Origin: an uncultured Paracoccaceae bacterium
GTDB taxonomy: Bacteria; Pseudomonadota; Alphaproteobacteria; Rhodobacterales; Rhodobacteraceae
Assembly (NCBI GenBank): GCA_947498415.1
Contig: CANMKB010000006.1
Coordinates: 35,796 to 99,795, forward strand
DNA length: 64,000 nt
Direction of reading: 5' to 3'
The translations under genes and the position numbers were made by a program. Numbering within the stretch: position 1 is the stretch's first letter; every line of letters starts with the position of its first letter. The notes under the pieces were generated by a model. It worked only from the letters and a program-made list of their open reading frames with translations, had not been told where the DNA came from and searched no databases. Shown here in pieces: positions 37,756-46,342 of the stretch.

Positions 37756-38748
37756 TTAATTTGCGTCTTTGATGGCTTGAAGGCTTTCATACAGTTCCTT
37801 TGGGAACGGCAGATCGCCAGAGGTCAGTGCAGGTGCAACGGCCTCAATGAAGGGTGCGCGGTCGACTTCATTTACAGTCACACCTTCCGCACGGAACCAA
37901 TCCGCCAGTTCACCTTCGGCAGAAACGATTTCCTCGGTGACCCAGTCTGCGGTTTCCTCCAAGGCCGCATACAAAACGGCTTTGTCTTCGTCGCTCAACT
38001 GAGACGCAGTGATGCCTGACACAACAGTGTAGATCGAGTTGGTAATGTGACCTGTCAGGTTGATGTTGGTCTGCACTTCGTGGAATTTCTTGGCCTGAAT
38101 CGTGGTCAAAGGGTTTTCCTGTGCGTCAACAACACCTTGCTGCAGGGCAAGATACACTTCTGCAAACGCCATTGGCGTTGGGTTTGCGCCGATGGCCTGC
38201 GGGAACAGTACATAGGCTGGTGCGTTTGGAACACGGATCTTAAGATCAGCCATATCTTCTGGTGTCAAAATAGGCTTGTTTGCTGTGACGTGACGCGAGC
38301 CATAATAACTCACAGCTGCAATCTCGTTGCCGCCTGTCGCATCAGAATATCCCTTAGAGACATCCATAAACGTATCAGAGTCAAAATAAGCTTCCCAGTG
38401 CTTCAGATTGCGCAAAGTAAATGGGAAATCTGTCATCGACGCCGGACCATAAAACGAGCCCGCAAAACCTGCGCCTGTGTAGATGATATCAACCGTCCCA
38501 AGGCTCAGGCCTTCGTTCAGGTCAACTTCTTTACCCAAAGAAGACGCCGGGAAAACTTCGACGGTCAAGCGCCCGTCTGTTTTCGCAGCAACTTGCTCAG
38601 CAACCATTTCTGCAGCTTTGTGCAGCGGATGGCTGACTTCGTAGACATGTGCAAATTTCAACGTGTCTGCCAAAGCGGCTGTTGTCATCAATGAAGATGC
38701 CACAATCGTAAGCGCTGCACCTTTGACTAAAGTATTCAATTTTACCAT
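37756..38748 (-). CDS. TRAP transporter substrate-binding protein (DctP family)
   Basis: 330-residue periplasmic protein. The signal peptide covers about residues 1-27 ('LTIVASSLMTTAALA' then cleavage). DctP features: 'LKFAHVYEVSHPLHKAAEMVAEQV' and 'LKIRVPNAPAYVLFPQAIGANPTPMAFAEVYLALQQGVVDAQENPL', where the arginine of 'KIRVPN' is the conserved carboxylate-binding residue. GGGAGGAAA lies before the ATG. Gene neighbours (KduD-like SDR, enolase-type dehydratase) make a uronate or aldonate a plausible ligand, which is inference. Confidence 0.92.
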   Translation of the reverse strand: MVKLNTLVKGAALTIVASSLMTTAALADTLKFAHVYEVSHPLHKAAEMVAEQVAAKTDGRLTVEVFPASSLGKEVDLNEGLSLGTVDIIYTGAGFAGSFYGPASMTDFPFTLRNLKHWEAYFDSDTFMDVSKGYSDATGGNEIAAVSYYGSRHVTANKPILTPEDMADLKIRVPNAPAYVLFPQAIGANPTPMAFAEVYLALQQGVVDAQENPLTTIQAKKFHEVQTNINLTGHITNSIYTVVSGITASQLSDEDKAVLYAALEETADWVTEEIVSAEGELADWFRAEGVTVNEVDRAPFIEAVAPALTSGDLPFPKELYESLQAIKDAN

Positions 38749-38791
38749 TATTTCCTCCCTAAATGGTATGCGGGTCTCCCAACCCGGTAGT

Positions 38792-38815
38792 ATTTGGCCG
38801 CCGAAGCGGCCAAAT
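38792..38815 (-). promoter_or_regulatory. perfect hairpin with UUCG tetraloop between the SDR gene and dctP
   Basis: Two exactly complementary 10-base arms (38792-38801, 38806-38815) enclose a 4-base loop that reads UUCG in the minus-strand transcript, an exceptionally stable tetraloop. It begins 4 bases after the SDR stop codon and lies 43 bases before the dctP start. No T-run. It may mark a partial terminator, a processing boundary, or a protective 5' element of the TRAP message. Confidence 0.8.
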
Positions 38816-38819
38816 CGCG

Positions 38820-39590
38820 TTATCGGCCCATCCAGCCTCCATCTACGACGAGGATTTCCCCGTTCACGTAGTCGGATGCTGATGAAGCCAAGAAAACTGC
38901 TGGTCCCGCAAAATCAGTAGGGGTGCCCCAACGACCTTGTGGAATACGTTCAAGAATAGCTTTGGAGCGCACAGGATCGTCCTGAAGTGCCTGCGTGTTG
39001 TCCGTTGCGATATAACCTGGTGCGATGGCGTTCACGTTCAGGCCCTTCCCGGCCCATTCGTTCGCCAATGCTTTTGTCAGCTGACCAATACCGCCCTTAG
39101 ACGCCGCGTAACCCGGCACGGTGATCCCGCCCTGGAACGTCAGCAAAGACGCAGTGAAAATGATCTTGCCACTGCCACGTTCGATCATACCGCGACCAAT
39201 TTCACGTGACAGAATGAACTGAGACGACAGGTTAACGTCGATCACTTCGTCCCACAGCTCATCAGGGTGTTCTGCCGCTGGCGCACGTTGAATGGTGCCT
39301 GCGTTGTTTACCAAGATGTCGGGCTTTACACCGTCAGCTTCCAGCTGAGCTGCAAAACCGCGCACGGCGTCGCGATCTTTGAAGTTACACTGATAGGCTT
39401 TGAAATCACGGCCGATCTCGCGCACAGATTTCTCAACGGCACTGCCTTCAAGCTCGAGCGTTGCGCTGACACCAACAATGTTGGCGCCGGCTTCGGCCAA
39501 AGCCTCGGCGATGCCGCGGCCAATGCCACGTTTACAGCCCGTAACAACCGCAGTTTGTCCGGAAAGGTCAAAACTAGACAGAATGCTCAT
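38820..39590 (-). CDS. short-chain dehydrogenase, KduD-like
   Basis: 256 residues of classical SDR type: cofactor motif 'TGCKRGIG' at about 17-24, 'NNAG' near 94-97, catalytic serine in 'IIFTASLL', and YxxxK in 'YAASKGG' near 160. Best fit is 2-deoxy-D-gluconate 3-dehydrogenase / 2-dehydro-3-deoxygluconate 5-dehydrogenase (KduD), which reduces 2,5-diketo-3-deoxygluconate to 2-keto-3-deoxygluconate. Overlaps the zinc-type dehydrogenase gene by 4 bases. A KDG-type kinase gene lies in the neighbouring plus-strand operon. Exact substrate is not certain within this broad family. Confidence 0.85.
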   Translation of the reverse strand: MSILSSFDLSGQTAVVTGCKRGIGRGIAEALAEAGANIVGVSATLELEGSAVEKSVREIGRDFKAYQCNFKDRDAVRGFAAQLEADGVKPDILVNNAGTIQRAPAAEHPDELWDEVIDVNLSSQFILSREIGRGMIERGSGKIIFTASLLTFQGGITVPGYAASKGGIGQLTKALANEWAGKGLNVNAIAPGYIATDNTQALQDDPVRSKAILERIPQGRWGTPTDFAGPAVFLASSASDYVNGEILVVDGGWMGR

Positions 39591-40627
39591 GCGAAATCTC
39601 CAACTTTGATCAGGCTTTTCATCGCTGTTGGAGTGCTATCCAACGATTCAAACGCCGCTTGGATTTCAGACAGAGGGCTGACATCGGTGATTATGGTTTC
39701 CGCATCAATCACGCCAGCGGCCACAAGCGAAATCGCGTGTTCGTAATCTTCTGGTTCATACACACGTGCACCGATCAGCTTCAGCTCGCGCCAGAAGTAC
39801 TGGAACATATCAACGGTTGGCTTTTTCGCGTGGATAGCCACCATCACGATCCGGCCGCGTGTCGCAGCAACAGCAGTTGTTGCGTCTACACCTGGCTGAG
39901 AGCCAGACACTTCAAACACCACATCCGCACCTTTGTTGCCGGTCTTTTCGTTGACGATGGCAACTAGGTCTTCTTTGGCTGGGTTCACCGTGTCAAAACC
40001 AAGCTTGGCAGCAACGGCCAAACGGTTTTCGTTCACTTCCGAAACGATCACTTTGCCACCCGCATCGCGCGCCACCATGGCGACCAAGATGCCGATTGGG
40101 CCACCACCCACAACAACCACGTCCTCGCCCTCTTTCAGCTCAGACAAGCGCACGTCATGGCAGGCCACCGCGACTGGCTCGACCAATGCGGCGTGATCCA
40201 ACTTCATGTCAGCGGGCAACGCATGCACAGTAAAGGCCGGAACAGTCCACAGCTCTTGCATGGCGCCATCAGTATCAAGGCCCAGGAATTTCATATTGTG
40301 GGACACATGCGGATAGCCCGCTTGCGAAGCTGGGCATTCCAGATCTGGGTCTAGCGGGCGAACGGTCACTTTCTGACCAGTCTCAAACCCGGTGACACCT
40401 TCGCCTACGGATTCAACAACGCCCGACATCTCGTGGCCAACAATCCGATTGTGGCCGACGCGCGCGTCCATATTACCGTGAAACACGTGCATGTCGGTGC
40501 CGCAGATGCCGCAATAGGCCACCCGAATGGTCACTTCTCCAGCTTCCGGCGAACTGACCGGAATCTGTTCGACAGCAAATGTCTTATCGCCGCGATAGAA
40601 CGCAGCTGCCATCGTTTGGTTGCTCAT
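39587..40627 (-). CDS. zinc-type (MDR) dehydrogenase, L-idonate/L-gulonate 5-dehydrogenase-like
   Basis: 346-residue medium-chain dehydrogenase. Catalytic zinc ligands are seen: C42 in 'CGICGTD' and H65/E66 in 'VGHEMSG'. NAD-binding '[20 protein letters not shown]' is near residue 165. The four-cysteine structural-zinc lobe is absent: only one cysteine remains in the segment after '[10 protein letters not shown]', as in sorbitol-dehydrogenase-type enzymes lacking structural zinc. Overlaps both neighbours by 4 bases. Likely oxidises a polyol or aldonate at C5; the assignment to idonate or gulonate rests on similarity and context. Confidence 0.85.
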   Translation of the reverse strand: MSNQTMAAAFYRGDKTFAVEQIPVSSPEAGEVTIRVAYCGICGTDMHVFHGNMDARVGHNRIVGHEMSGVVESVGEGVTGFETGQKVTVRPLDPDLECPASQAGYPHVSHNMKFLGLDTDGAMQELWTVPAFTVHALPADMKLDHAALVEPVAVACHDVRLSELKEGEDVVVVGGGPIGILVAMVARDAGGKVIVSEVNENRLAVAAKLGFDTVNPAKEDLVAIVNEKTGNKGADVVFEVSGSQPGVDATTAVAATRGRIVMVAIHAKKPTVDMFQYFWRELKLIGARVYEPEDYEHAISLVAAGVIDAETIITDVSPLSEIQAAFESLDSTPTAMKSLIKVGDFA

Positions 40628-41724
40628 GAATGCATTTCCTTATGTGCGTCTTCAAGTTTGCCCCAGTCAAAGGTCACACCCACGCCGGGCTCCGTCGGTG
40701 CCAACGCCATGTGATTTTCGATTTGAAGCGGTTGAGTTGTGTATTGATCAATCGGGAACGAGTGCACCTCGATCCAACCCCGATTTTCCTGCGCAGAAAC
40801 AAGGCTGACATGCAGCTCTTGCATTCCGTGCGAGCAAACTGTCACCCCATATTTACGGCTTAGTTCCGCGGCTTGTAGCCAGCCGGTTACGCCGCCACAG
40901 TTGGATGCATCAGGCTGCACAAATCCAAGGTTCGCCTGATCAAAGGCGTATTCAAATTCATGGATCGTGTGCAGGTTCTCACCCATCGCAAGCGGGATGC
41001 TGGTTTGTTTGGCAATCTCACCAAAGCCTTTGTAGTCATCAGGGATGATGGGCTCTTCGAACCAAACAATATTGAAAGGCTCAAACGCTTTGGCCGCTTT
41101 GATCGCCTCCTCCACAGTCATGGAGTAGTTGGCGTCGACCATGAAATCGATATCCGGGCCAATCAGCTCGCGTACCGCTTTCACGCGTTCGATATCTTCC
41201 TCCAACGTCGGTTGGCCGATTTTGATCTTCACGGCATTAAAGCCGTTGTCCAAATAGCCCTGAATAGAGGCGAGTAGTTTCGGCAGTGGGAAATTCAGAT
41301 CAATCCCACCTGCATAGGCCGGGCATTCGCGGCCCGTTCCACCGATGTATTGCCACAGCGGCTTGTTGGCTGCTTTGCAACGCAAGTCCCACAGTGCAAT
41401 GTCGACAGCTGAAATGGCAAAAGACGCTATGCCACCCCGCGCGACATAGTGCAAATGCCACTGCATTTGCTCATAAATCTCTTCGACGTTTGTGGCGTCT
41501 TGGCCGACCAACCAGTCGGCCAAGTCATGTTCAATCATAGCGGCGATCGCCCGGCCACCTTTACCACCGGTATAGGTATAACCTGTTCCCTCAGATCCAT
41601 CAGCCAGCTGAACTGTTGCAGTGACCAATTCAAAGTGAGTGTGATCACCGTGTTTGGCGTCTGATAAGACTTCTGCCAACGGGACATCAAAGACCCGAAC
41701 GGTGACTTTGGCGATCTTTGCCAT
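40624..41724 (-). CDS. enolase-superfamily sugar-acid dehydratase (mandelate racemase subgroup)
   Basis: 366 residues from the ATG at 41724, which follows AAGGAAC; the longer frame is rejected. KxK motif in 'AVKIKIG' (about 162-168), metal ligands in 'FMVDANYSM' (Asp), 'WFEEPI' (Glu) and 'AMGENLH' (Glu), and the general-base His in '[10 protein letters not shown]'. This set (KxK plus a His) is the mandelate-racemase subgroup pattern, used by talarate/galactarate and other acid-sugar dehydratases. It starts one base before the permease stop and overlaps the dehydrogenase gene. Specific sugar acid unknown. Confidence 0.88.
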   Translation of the reverse strand: MAKIAKVTVRVFDVPLAEVLSDAKHGDHTHFELVTATVQLADGSEGTGYTYTGGKGGRAIAAMIEHDLADWLVGQDATNVEEIYEQMQWHLHYVARGGIASFAISAVDIALWDLRCKAANKPLWQYIGGTGRECPAYAGGIDLNFPLPKLLASIQGYLDNGFNAVKIKIGQPTLEEDIERVKAVRELIGPDIDFMVDANYSMTVEEAIKAAKAFEPFNIVWFEEPIIPDDYKGFGEIAKQTSIPLAMGENLHTIHEFEYAFDQANLGFVQPDASNCGGVTGWLQAAELSRKYGVTVCSHGMQELHVSLVSAQENRGWIEVHSFPIDQYTTQPLQIENHMALAPTEPGVGVTFDWGKLEDAHKEMHS

Positions 41725-41725
41725 T

Positions 41726-42721
41726 TTAGATAGTTCCTTTCTTTGCCGTACTTGCCACACGGCTTTGGAAAACGATCACCGCAAACAAAAAGGCACCACG
41801 GATAACCATCTGCCAATATGCGCTGAGGCTGATGACCCCACGACCGTTTTCAAAGTTGAGAATATTGAACACGAGACCAAGCAATAAGGCGCCCGCAACA
41901 GTGGCCGAAATCGACCCCATCCCGCCCGTCAGCAGCGTGCCGCCAACAACGACCGATGCAATGGCCGAAAGCTCCCAGCCCACACCTTCCAGCGGTTGCC
42001 CTGCTCCAAAGCCCGAGGCCAAGAACAAGCCAGCCATGCCAGCACAGCCGCCGCTTAGAACGTAAACCAGCACTTTGGCGCGAGTCACGTTCAGGCCCAT
42101 CATGACGCTGGCATCTTCGCCCCCGCCAATGGCCAGAACGGTGCGTCCCAAAGACGTCTTTTCCAGCAACACCCAAAGGCCGACCACCACAATCGCAGTG
42201 ATGACAATGGTCCAAGGGAGGATGCCAAAGGCCTTTTCCAGACCCAGCTTGGTAAAGTTTGACGTCCAGTCGATCGAAATCGTCTGGGCCCCAGAGATCA
42301 CAAGCGCCCCGCCTTTTGCCCCAAGCATGGTGGCCAAAGTGGCGATGAATGGCGGGATGCGCATGGCGACAACGAAAAAGGCATTCAGCCCCCCAATTGC
42401 CAATCCAGCGGCAACCGCACCGGGCAACGCCACCTGTATGCCATAAGGCGACAGGTAGGCCGCAACCACCGAGGTAAAGGCCGCGACAGAACCCACAGAA
42501 AGGTCGATCCCACCGGTCATGATGACAAAGCACATGCCGACTGCAATCACGATGAACATCGCATTGTAGTTTAGGAAAGACGAGATGTTGTATGAACCAC
42601 CGAAGTTGTCGTAGCGCATGACGCCAAAAACAATCAAAGCGATCAAAGTAATCCACACACCAAGGCTGTGATTGTTGCCCTGAATGTAGCGACGCAAATC
42701 GAAAGCAGTTGTATCAAGCAT
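41726..42721 (-). CDS. ribose-type sugar ABC transporter permease (RbsC family), second copy
   Basis: 331-residue inner-membrane permease. RbsC-family hallmarks: '[26 protein letters not shown]' at about residues 64-89, '[19 protein letters not shown]' near 121-139, and '[40 protein letters not shown]' near the C-terminus. Paired with the permease gene immediately upstream (3 bases apart); the two probably form a heterodimeric pore. Confidence 0.92.
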   Translation of the reverse strand: MLDTTAFDLRRYIQGNNHSLGVWITLIALIVFGVMRYDNFGGSYNISSFLNYNAMFIVIAVGMCFVIMTGGIDLSVGSVAAFTSVVAAYLSPYGIQVALPGAVAAGLAIGGLNAFFVVAMRIPPFIATLATMLGAKGGALVISGAQTISIDWTSNFTKLGLEKAFGILPWTIVITAIVVVGLWVLLEKTSLGRTVLAIGGGEDASVMMGLNVTRAKVLVYVLSGGCAGMAGLFLASGFGAGQPLEGVGWELSAIASVVVGGTLLTGGMGSISATVAGALLLGLVFNILNFENGRGVISLSAYWQMVIRGAFLFAVIVFQSRVASTAKKGTI

Positions 42722-42724
42722 GAT

Positions 42725-43726
42725 TTACTCCTTCCGCGCTTGCTGTACGTAGACCGCCAGCACAATGATGCCTGCCTTCGCGATCAACGCGACTTCATCG
42801 GCAACGCCATTGGCCAGCAATGTGTATTTGACCAATTGGATGATCACGGCGCCCAGAATGGCTCCAAAGATCGGTGCCTTGCCGCCTTGCAGCAACGTGC
42901 CCCCCACGACCGCCGCAGCAATCGCATCCAATTCCATCAAGTTCCCGATCCGCGCCGCGTCAGAGGCAGAGTTGATCGCAACCACGATCAATCCCGCAAG
43001 GCCAGACAACCCTGCACAGATCACATAGGCCCCAATCTTAACGCGCTTTACAGGCACACCAGACAGCTCGGCCGCACGTTCATTGCCGCCGACCGCAAGC
43101 AACTGACGCCCAAACACGGTGTAAGACATCACCCACCAGACGCAAATCGCAATGATCACCACCAGATAACCTTGAAACGGAAACCCTAGGATTTTGCCTG
43201 TACCCAAATAGCTGAACGCAGGGTTTGTGAATGTCTGCAAATTGCCATTGGTCAGAACCAACGCAATGCCTCGACCCGAGATGAAAAAGATCAACGTCGC
43301 CACAATCGGCTGCACGTTCAGCAAACTCACCAAAGCGCCGTTAAACACACCGCAGGCCAAAGCCACGATAATCGGAACAATGATCGACAAGGCCAAGCCC
43401 AACTCTGGGTTTGCCTCTGCAAAGGGCGACGTAAAGATCAGCGGTGCCAGCGCACCTGACAAGGCCATAATGGCACCGACACTTAGATCAATCCCACCCG
43501 TTGCAATCACCAAGGTCATGCCCACGGCCACAATGGCGATGGTTGCAACTTGGCTGATGTTCACAAACAAAGTCTGCGGATGCAAAAAGTTTGGCGTGAT
43601 CAGAACATTGAACAACAGGATCGCGATCAGGGCAAAAACCCCACCGTGACGAGACACAACACTCCAGTCGAACTTCGGCCCAGAGGATTTTGGTGCGTTT
43701 TGAACAGTATTGTTATCCATGGTCAT
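42725..43726 (-). CDS. ribose-type sugar ABC transporter permease (RbsC family), first copy
   Basis: 333 residues. '[26 protein letters not shown]' near 80-105, 'VQPIVATLIFFISGRGIALVLTNG' near 138-160, and 'MELDAIAAAVVGGTLLQGGKAPIFGAILGAVIIQLVKYTLL' near the C-terminus identify the family. A hydrophilic N-terminus of about 25 residues. Overlaps the ATPase gene by 4 bases, so coupled to it. Confidence 0.92.
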   Translation of the reverse strand: MTMDNNTVQNAPKSSGPKFDWSVVSRHGGVFALIAILLFNVLITPNFLHPQTLFVNISQVATIAIVAVGMTLVIATGGIDLSVGAIMALSGALAPLIFTSPFAEANPELGLALSIIVPIIVALACGVFNGALVSLLNVQPIVATLIFFISGRGIALVLTNGNLQTFTNPAFSYLGTGKILGFPFQGYLVVIIAICVWWVMSYTVFGRQLLAVGGNERAAELSGVPVKRVKIGAYVICAGLSGLAGLIVVAINSASDAARIGNLMELDAIAAAVVGGTLLQGGKAPIFGAILGAVIIQLVKYTLLANGVADEVALIAKAGIIVLAVYVQQARKE

Positions 43727-45249
43727 GCCGCCGCCTCCTCATGATGATGGGCAATGGCCGCGATCAGCGCTTCTTCGGTGACTCCGGGATTTTCAAGTTC
43801 GGTAATCGAGAACCCATCGCGCAACACAACAATACGATCCGCGCCTTCAACCAGTTCTTCGAATTCAGAACTGATCAGCAAAACGCCCAATCCTTTGTCG
43901 ACGTATTCGCGAATGATGGATTGGATCTCAAACTTCGCTCCCACATCCACACCGCGGGTTGGCTCGTCCAAAATCAGCACTTCCGGTTCCAGCGCCAGCC
44001 AGCGGGCCAACAGAACTTTTTGTTGGTTACCACCTGACAATTCACGGATCGGCTGTTCCATCCCAGAGGTTTTGATCCCCAGAGATTTAATGAAACGTTC
44101 CACCAATTCGGTTTCGCGCTTGCGATCCACCATGCCCATTGTCTTGAGCTTCGGCAAAAGCGCCAAGGTCATGTTTTCCCGCACGGACATATGCGGCACG
44201 ATACCTTCGCGTTTCCGGTCTTCGGTCAGAAACCCAACGCCGGCTGCAATCGCTTCGGCTGGCGTACCAATTTGGCCAGAGCTGCCATGGGCATCGATCT
44301 TACCTGATTTCAAACCATCCAAGCCAAACAAGGCCCGCGCAGTTTCAGTCCGACCAGAGCCTAACAAACCACCAAGCCCAACAATCTCGCCTTTGCGAAG
44401 GGTCAAGGACACATCCTTAAGCCCACGCGCGGTCGAGATGTTTTCAGCCTCAAACAAAGAGCTACCCGGCTCGGCCTTTTCGCCGCCGCCCAGCCCTGTC
44501 ATGCCAGCCGCTTCGATCTCTTCTGGATCACGGCCTAGCATTTCAGAAATCAACCCAAGTTTGGTTGTTTCAGAAATCACACGCTGCCCAACCGTTTGGC
44601 CGTCCCGCATGATGGTGACACGATCACAGATTTGGTAAAGCTCGTCGAGGAAGTGCGAAATATAAAGAACGGCAACGCCTTCTTTTTTCAATTCACGCAC
44701 AACACTAAACAGAATTTCAATCTCCTGATCATCAAGCGACGACGTCGCTTCATCCATGATCACAAGCTGCGCATTCAATGACACGGCTCGTGCAATCGCA
44801 ACAAGCTGTTGAATGGCGGTTGAATAAGACCCAAGCTGTGCTTTGACATCAATGTCGATCCCAAAACGCTCAAGGATTTCACGGGTCCGTTTGTGGGCGG
44901 CTTTCCAGTCAATCGTCCCAAAACGGGTGCGTGGTTCATACCCCATCATCACGTTTTCCGTGACGCTGCGAAGTGGAACCAAGCTAAGTTCTTGATAGAT
45001 GGTTGCGATCCCGGCGTCTTGCGCCTCTCGCGGAGTGGACACTGTCGAAGGTGTCCCGTTGATTGTCACTTCACCTGCATCTCGTCGATAGACGCCGGTT
45101 AGGATTTTGATGAGAGTGGATTTTCCGGCACCGTTCTGTCCAATGATGGCATGAACTTCTCCCGGTGCAATGTGTAAGTTCGCGTTTTGCAAAGCTACGA
45201 CGCCCGCAAACGATTTCTTAATCCCGCTCATTTCGATCAGGTGTTGCAT
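43723..45249 (-). CDS. ribose-type sugar ABC transporter ATPase, double domain (RbsA/MglA family)
   Basis: 508 residues with two ABC domains. The first has Walker A 'GQNGAGKST' (about 37-45) and Walker B 'LVIMDEATSSLDD'. The second begins near residue 258 with a changed Walker A ('GGLLGSGRTETA'), the usual non-canonical second site of RbsA/MglA proteins, but retains 'LSGGNQQKVLLARWL' and 'VLILDEPTRGVDVG'. Single-gene double ATPases of this kind serve pentose, galactose and other monosaccharide importers. 65 bases after the binding-protein gene, with a hairpin between. Confidence 0.93.
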   Translation of the reverse strand: MQHLIEMSGIKKSFAGVVALQNANLHIAPGEVHAIIGQNGAGKSTLIKILTGVYRRDAGEVTINGTPSTVSTPREAQDAGIATIYQELSLVPLRSVTENVMMGYEPRTRFGTIDWKAAHKRTREILERFGIDIDVKAQLGSYSTAIQQLVAIARAVSLNAQLVIMDEATSSLDDQEIEILFSVVRELKKEGVAVLYISHFLDELYQICDRVTIMRDGQTVGQRVISETTKLGLISEMLGRDPEEIEAAGMTGLGGGEKAEPGSSLFEAENISTARGLKDVSLTLRKGEIVGLGGLLGSGRTETARALFGLDGLKSGKIDAHGSSGQIGTPAEAIAAGVGFLTEDRKREGIVPHMSVRENMTLALLPKLKTMGMVDRKRETELVERFIKSLGIKTSGMEQPIRELSGGNQQKVLLARWLALEPEVLILDEPTRGVDVGAKFEIQSIIREYVDKGLGVLLISSEFEELVEGADRIVVLRDGFSITELENPGVTEEALIAAIAHHHEEAAA

Positions 45250-45281
45250 AACCTCATCGCCTTTCTAGCTGTTGCGCCGAA

Positions 45282-45297
45282 GGGGCCTTTCGGCCCC
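45282..45297 (-). promoter_or_regulatory. intercistronic stem-loop after sugar binding-protein gene
   Basis: A 6-bp all-GC stem (GGGGCC / GGCCCC) with a 4-base loop that reads GAAA in the transcript, a GNRA-type stable tetraloop, lies 17 bases beyond the binding-protein stop. It separates the abundant binding-protein message from the ATPase message. Confidence 0.65.
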
Positions 45298-45314
45298 CCC
45301 GACTCAGGGAGAAA

Positions 45315-46289
45315 TCAATACGCTTCGTCGATGTGGTCCGCTGCGTTGTCGATGGTGAAGACACGGTCTTCAACCTTCACCCAACCAGGGATTTCTTCGC
45401 CAGCGGCATACTTTTTCATGACGTCACACGCCAACGGGCCAAAGAAAGGAGAGCTTTCTACAGTCACGCCCATTTTGCCGTCGATGATCGCCTGCAACGC
45501 ATCGCGTGTACCGTCGATGGAAACCACAGTGATGTCTTCGCCCGGCTTACGACCGGCCAGTTCCAACGCTTGGATCGCACCAATCGCCATCTCATCGTTA
45601 TGTGCATAAACCACGTTCACATCAGGATGTGCTTGCAGCAGTGTTTCCATAACCTGACGGCCAAGATCACGTGCAAAGTCACCCGTTTGGGACGCTACGA
45701 TCTCAAAGCGATCGTCTTGCAGAATGCGGTCATCAAAACCCTTCTTACGGTCATTCGCCGGAGAAGACCCTGTTGTGCCTTCCAGCTCAACGATAACGCC
45801 TTTGTCCTCTGGGAAATTCGCAATCAGCCATTCCGCTGCACGCTCGCCTTGTTCGATAAAGTCAGAACCAAGAAACGCAACAAAGTGCTCACCCGCTTGG
45901 GCAACATTCGGATCAACAGAACGGTCTACCAAGAATGTTGGAATACCCGCTGCTTTGGCCTTCATAACCGCAGGAATAAGTGGCTTTTCTTCGCGTGGTG
46001 GCAGGAACAATACGTCAATGCCCTGTGCGATCATGGAATCCACGTCTGCAACCTGTTTCGCCGCGGAACCCGCAGCATCGGTTGCAATCAAATCCCAACC
46101 GCAAGCTTCTGCGGTGTCGTGGAAAGACTTGGTCTCAGCAATACGCCAAGGGTTATTAGATTCCATTTGTGCAAAACCAACACGGTAGCTGTCTTTCACG
46201 GCAAGTGGTGGTGTGTCCGCTGTAGATACAGCAGCGCTAAAACCCAAACCCAGCGCGATAGCTGAACCTAGCAAAATACGACGTTTCAT
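45315..46289 (-). CDS. ribose-type sugar ABC transporter substrate-binding protein (RbsB/periplasmic-binding family)
   Basis: 324 residues from the ATG at 46289 with a GGAGGAAG site; nine upstream residues are excluded. Signal peptide about 1-24 ('LLGSAIALGLGFSAAVSTA'). Features: 'YRVGFAQMESNNPWRIAETKSFHDTAEACGWDLI' near the mature N-terminus, 'IDVLFLPPREEKPLIPAVMKAKAAGIPTFLVDRS' near residue 90, and 'VVYAHNDEMAIGAIQALELAGRKPG'. Similar proteins bind hexoses, galactofuranose (YtfQ type) or sugar acids; 'VDR' and the downstream 'HNDEMA' match YtfQ-like members. First transporter gene, 53 bases after the aldehyde dehydrogenase. Confidence 0.92.
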   Translation of the reverse strand: MKRRILLGSAIALGLGFSAAVSTADTPPLAVKDSYRVGFAQMESNNPWRIAETKSFHDTAEACGWDLIATDAAGSAAKQVADVDSMIAQGIDVLFLPPREEKPLIPAVMKAKAAGIPTFLVDRSVDPNVAQAGEHFVAFLGSDFIEQGERAAEWLIANFPEDKGVIVELEGTTGSSPANDRKKGFDDRILQDDRFEIVASQTGDFARDLGRQVMETLLQAHPDVNVVYAHNDEMAIGAIQALELAGRKPGEDITVVSIDGTRDALQAIIDGKMGVTVESSPFFGPLACDVMKKYAAGEEIPGWVKVEDRVFTIDNAADHIDEAY

Positions 46290-46342
46290 AGTTCTTCCTC
46301 CAAGATGTGCGGCCAAACCTCCTAGCCGCTTGTTTTCTGGGA

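Noticed and set aside
38047..38694. 215-codon plus-strand open frame
   Set aside because: Opposite the TRAP binding-protein gene; composition like an antisense reading.
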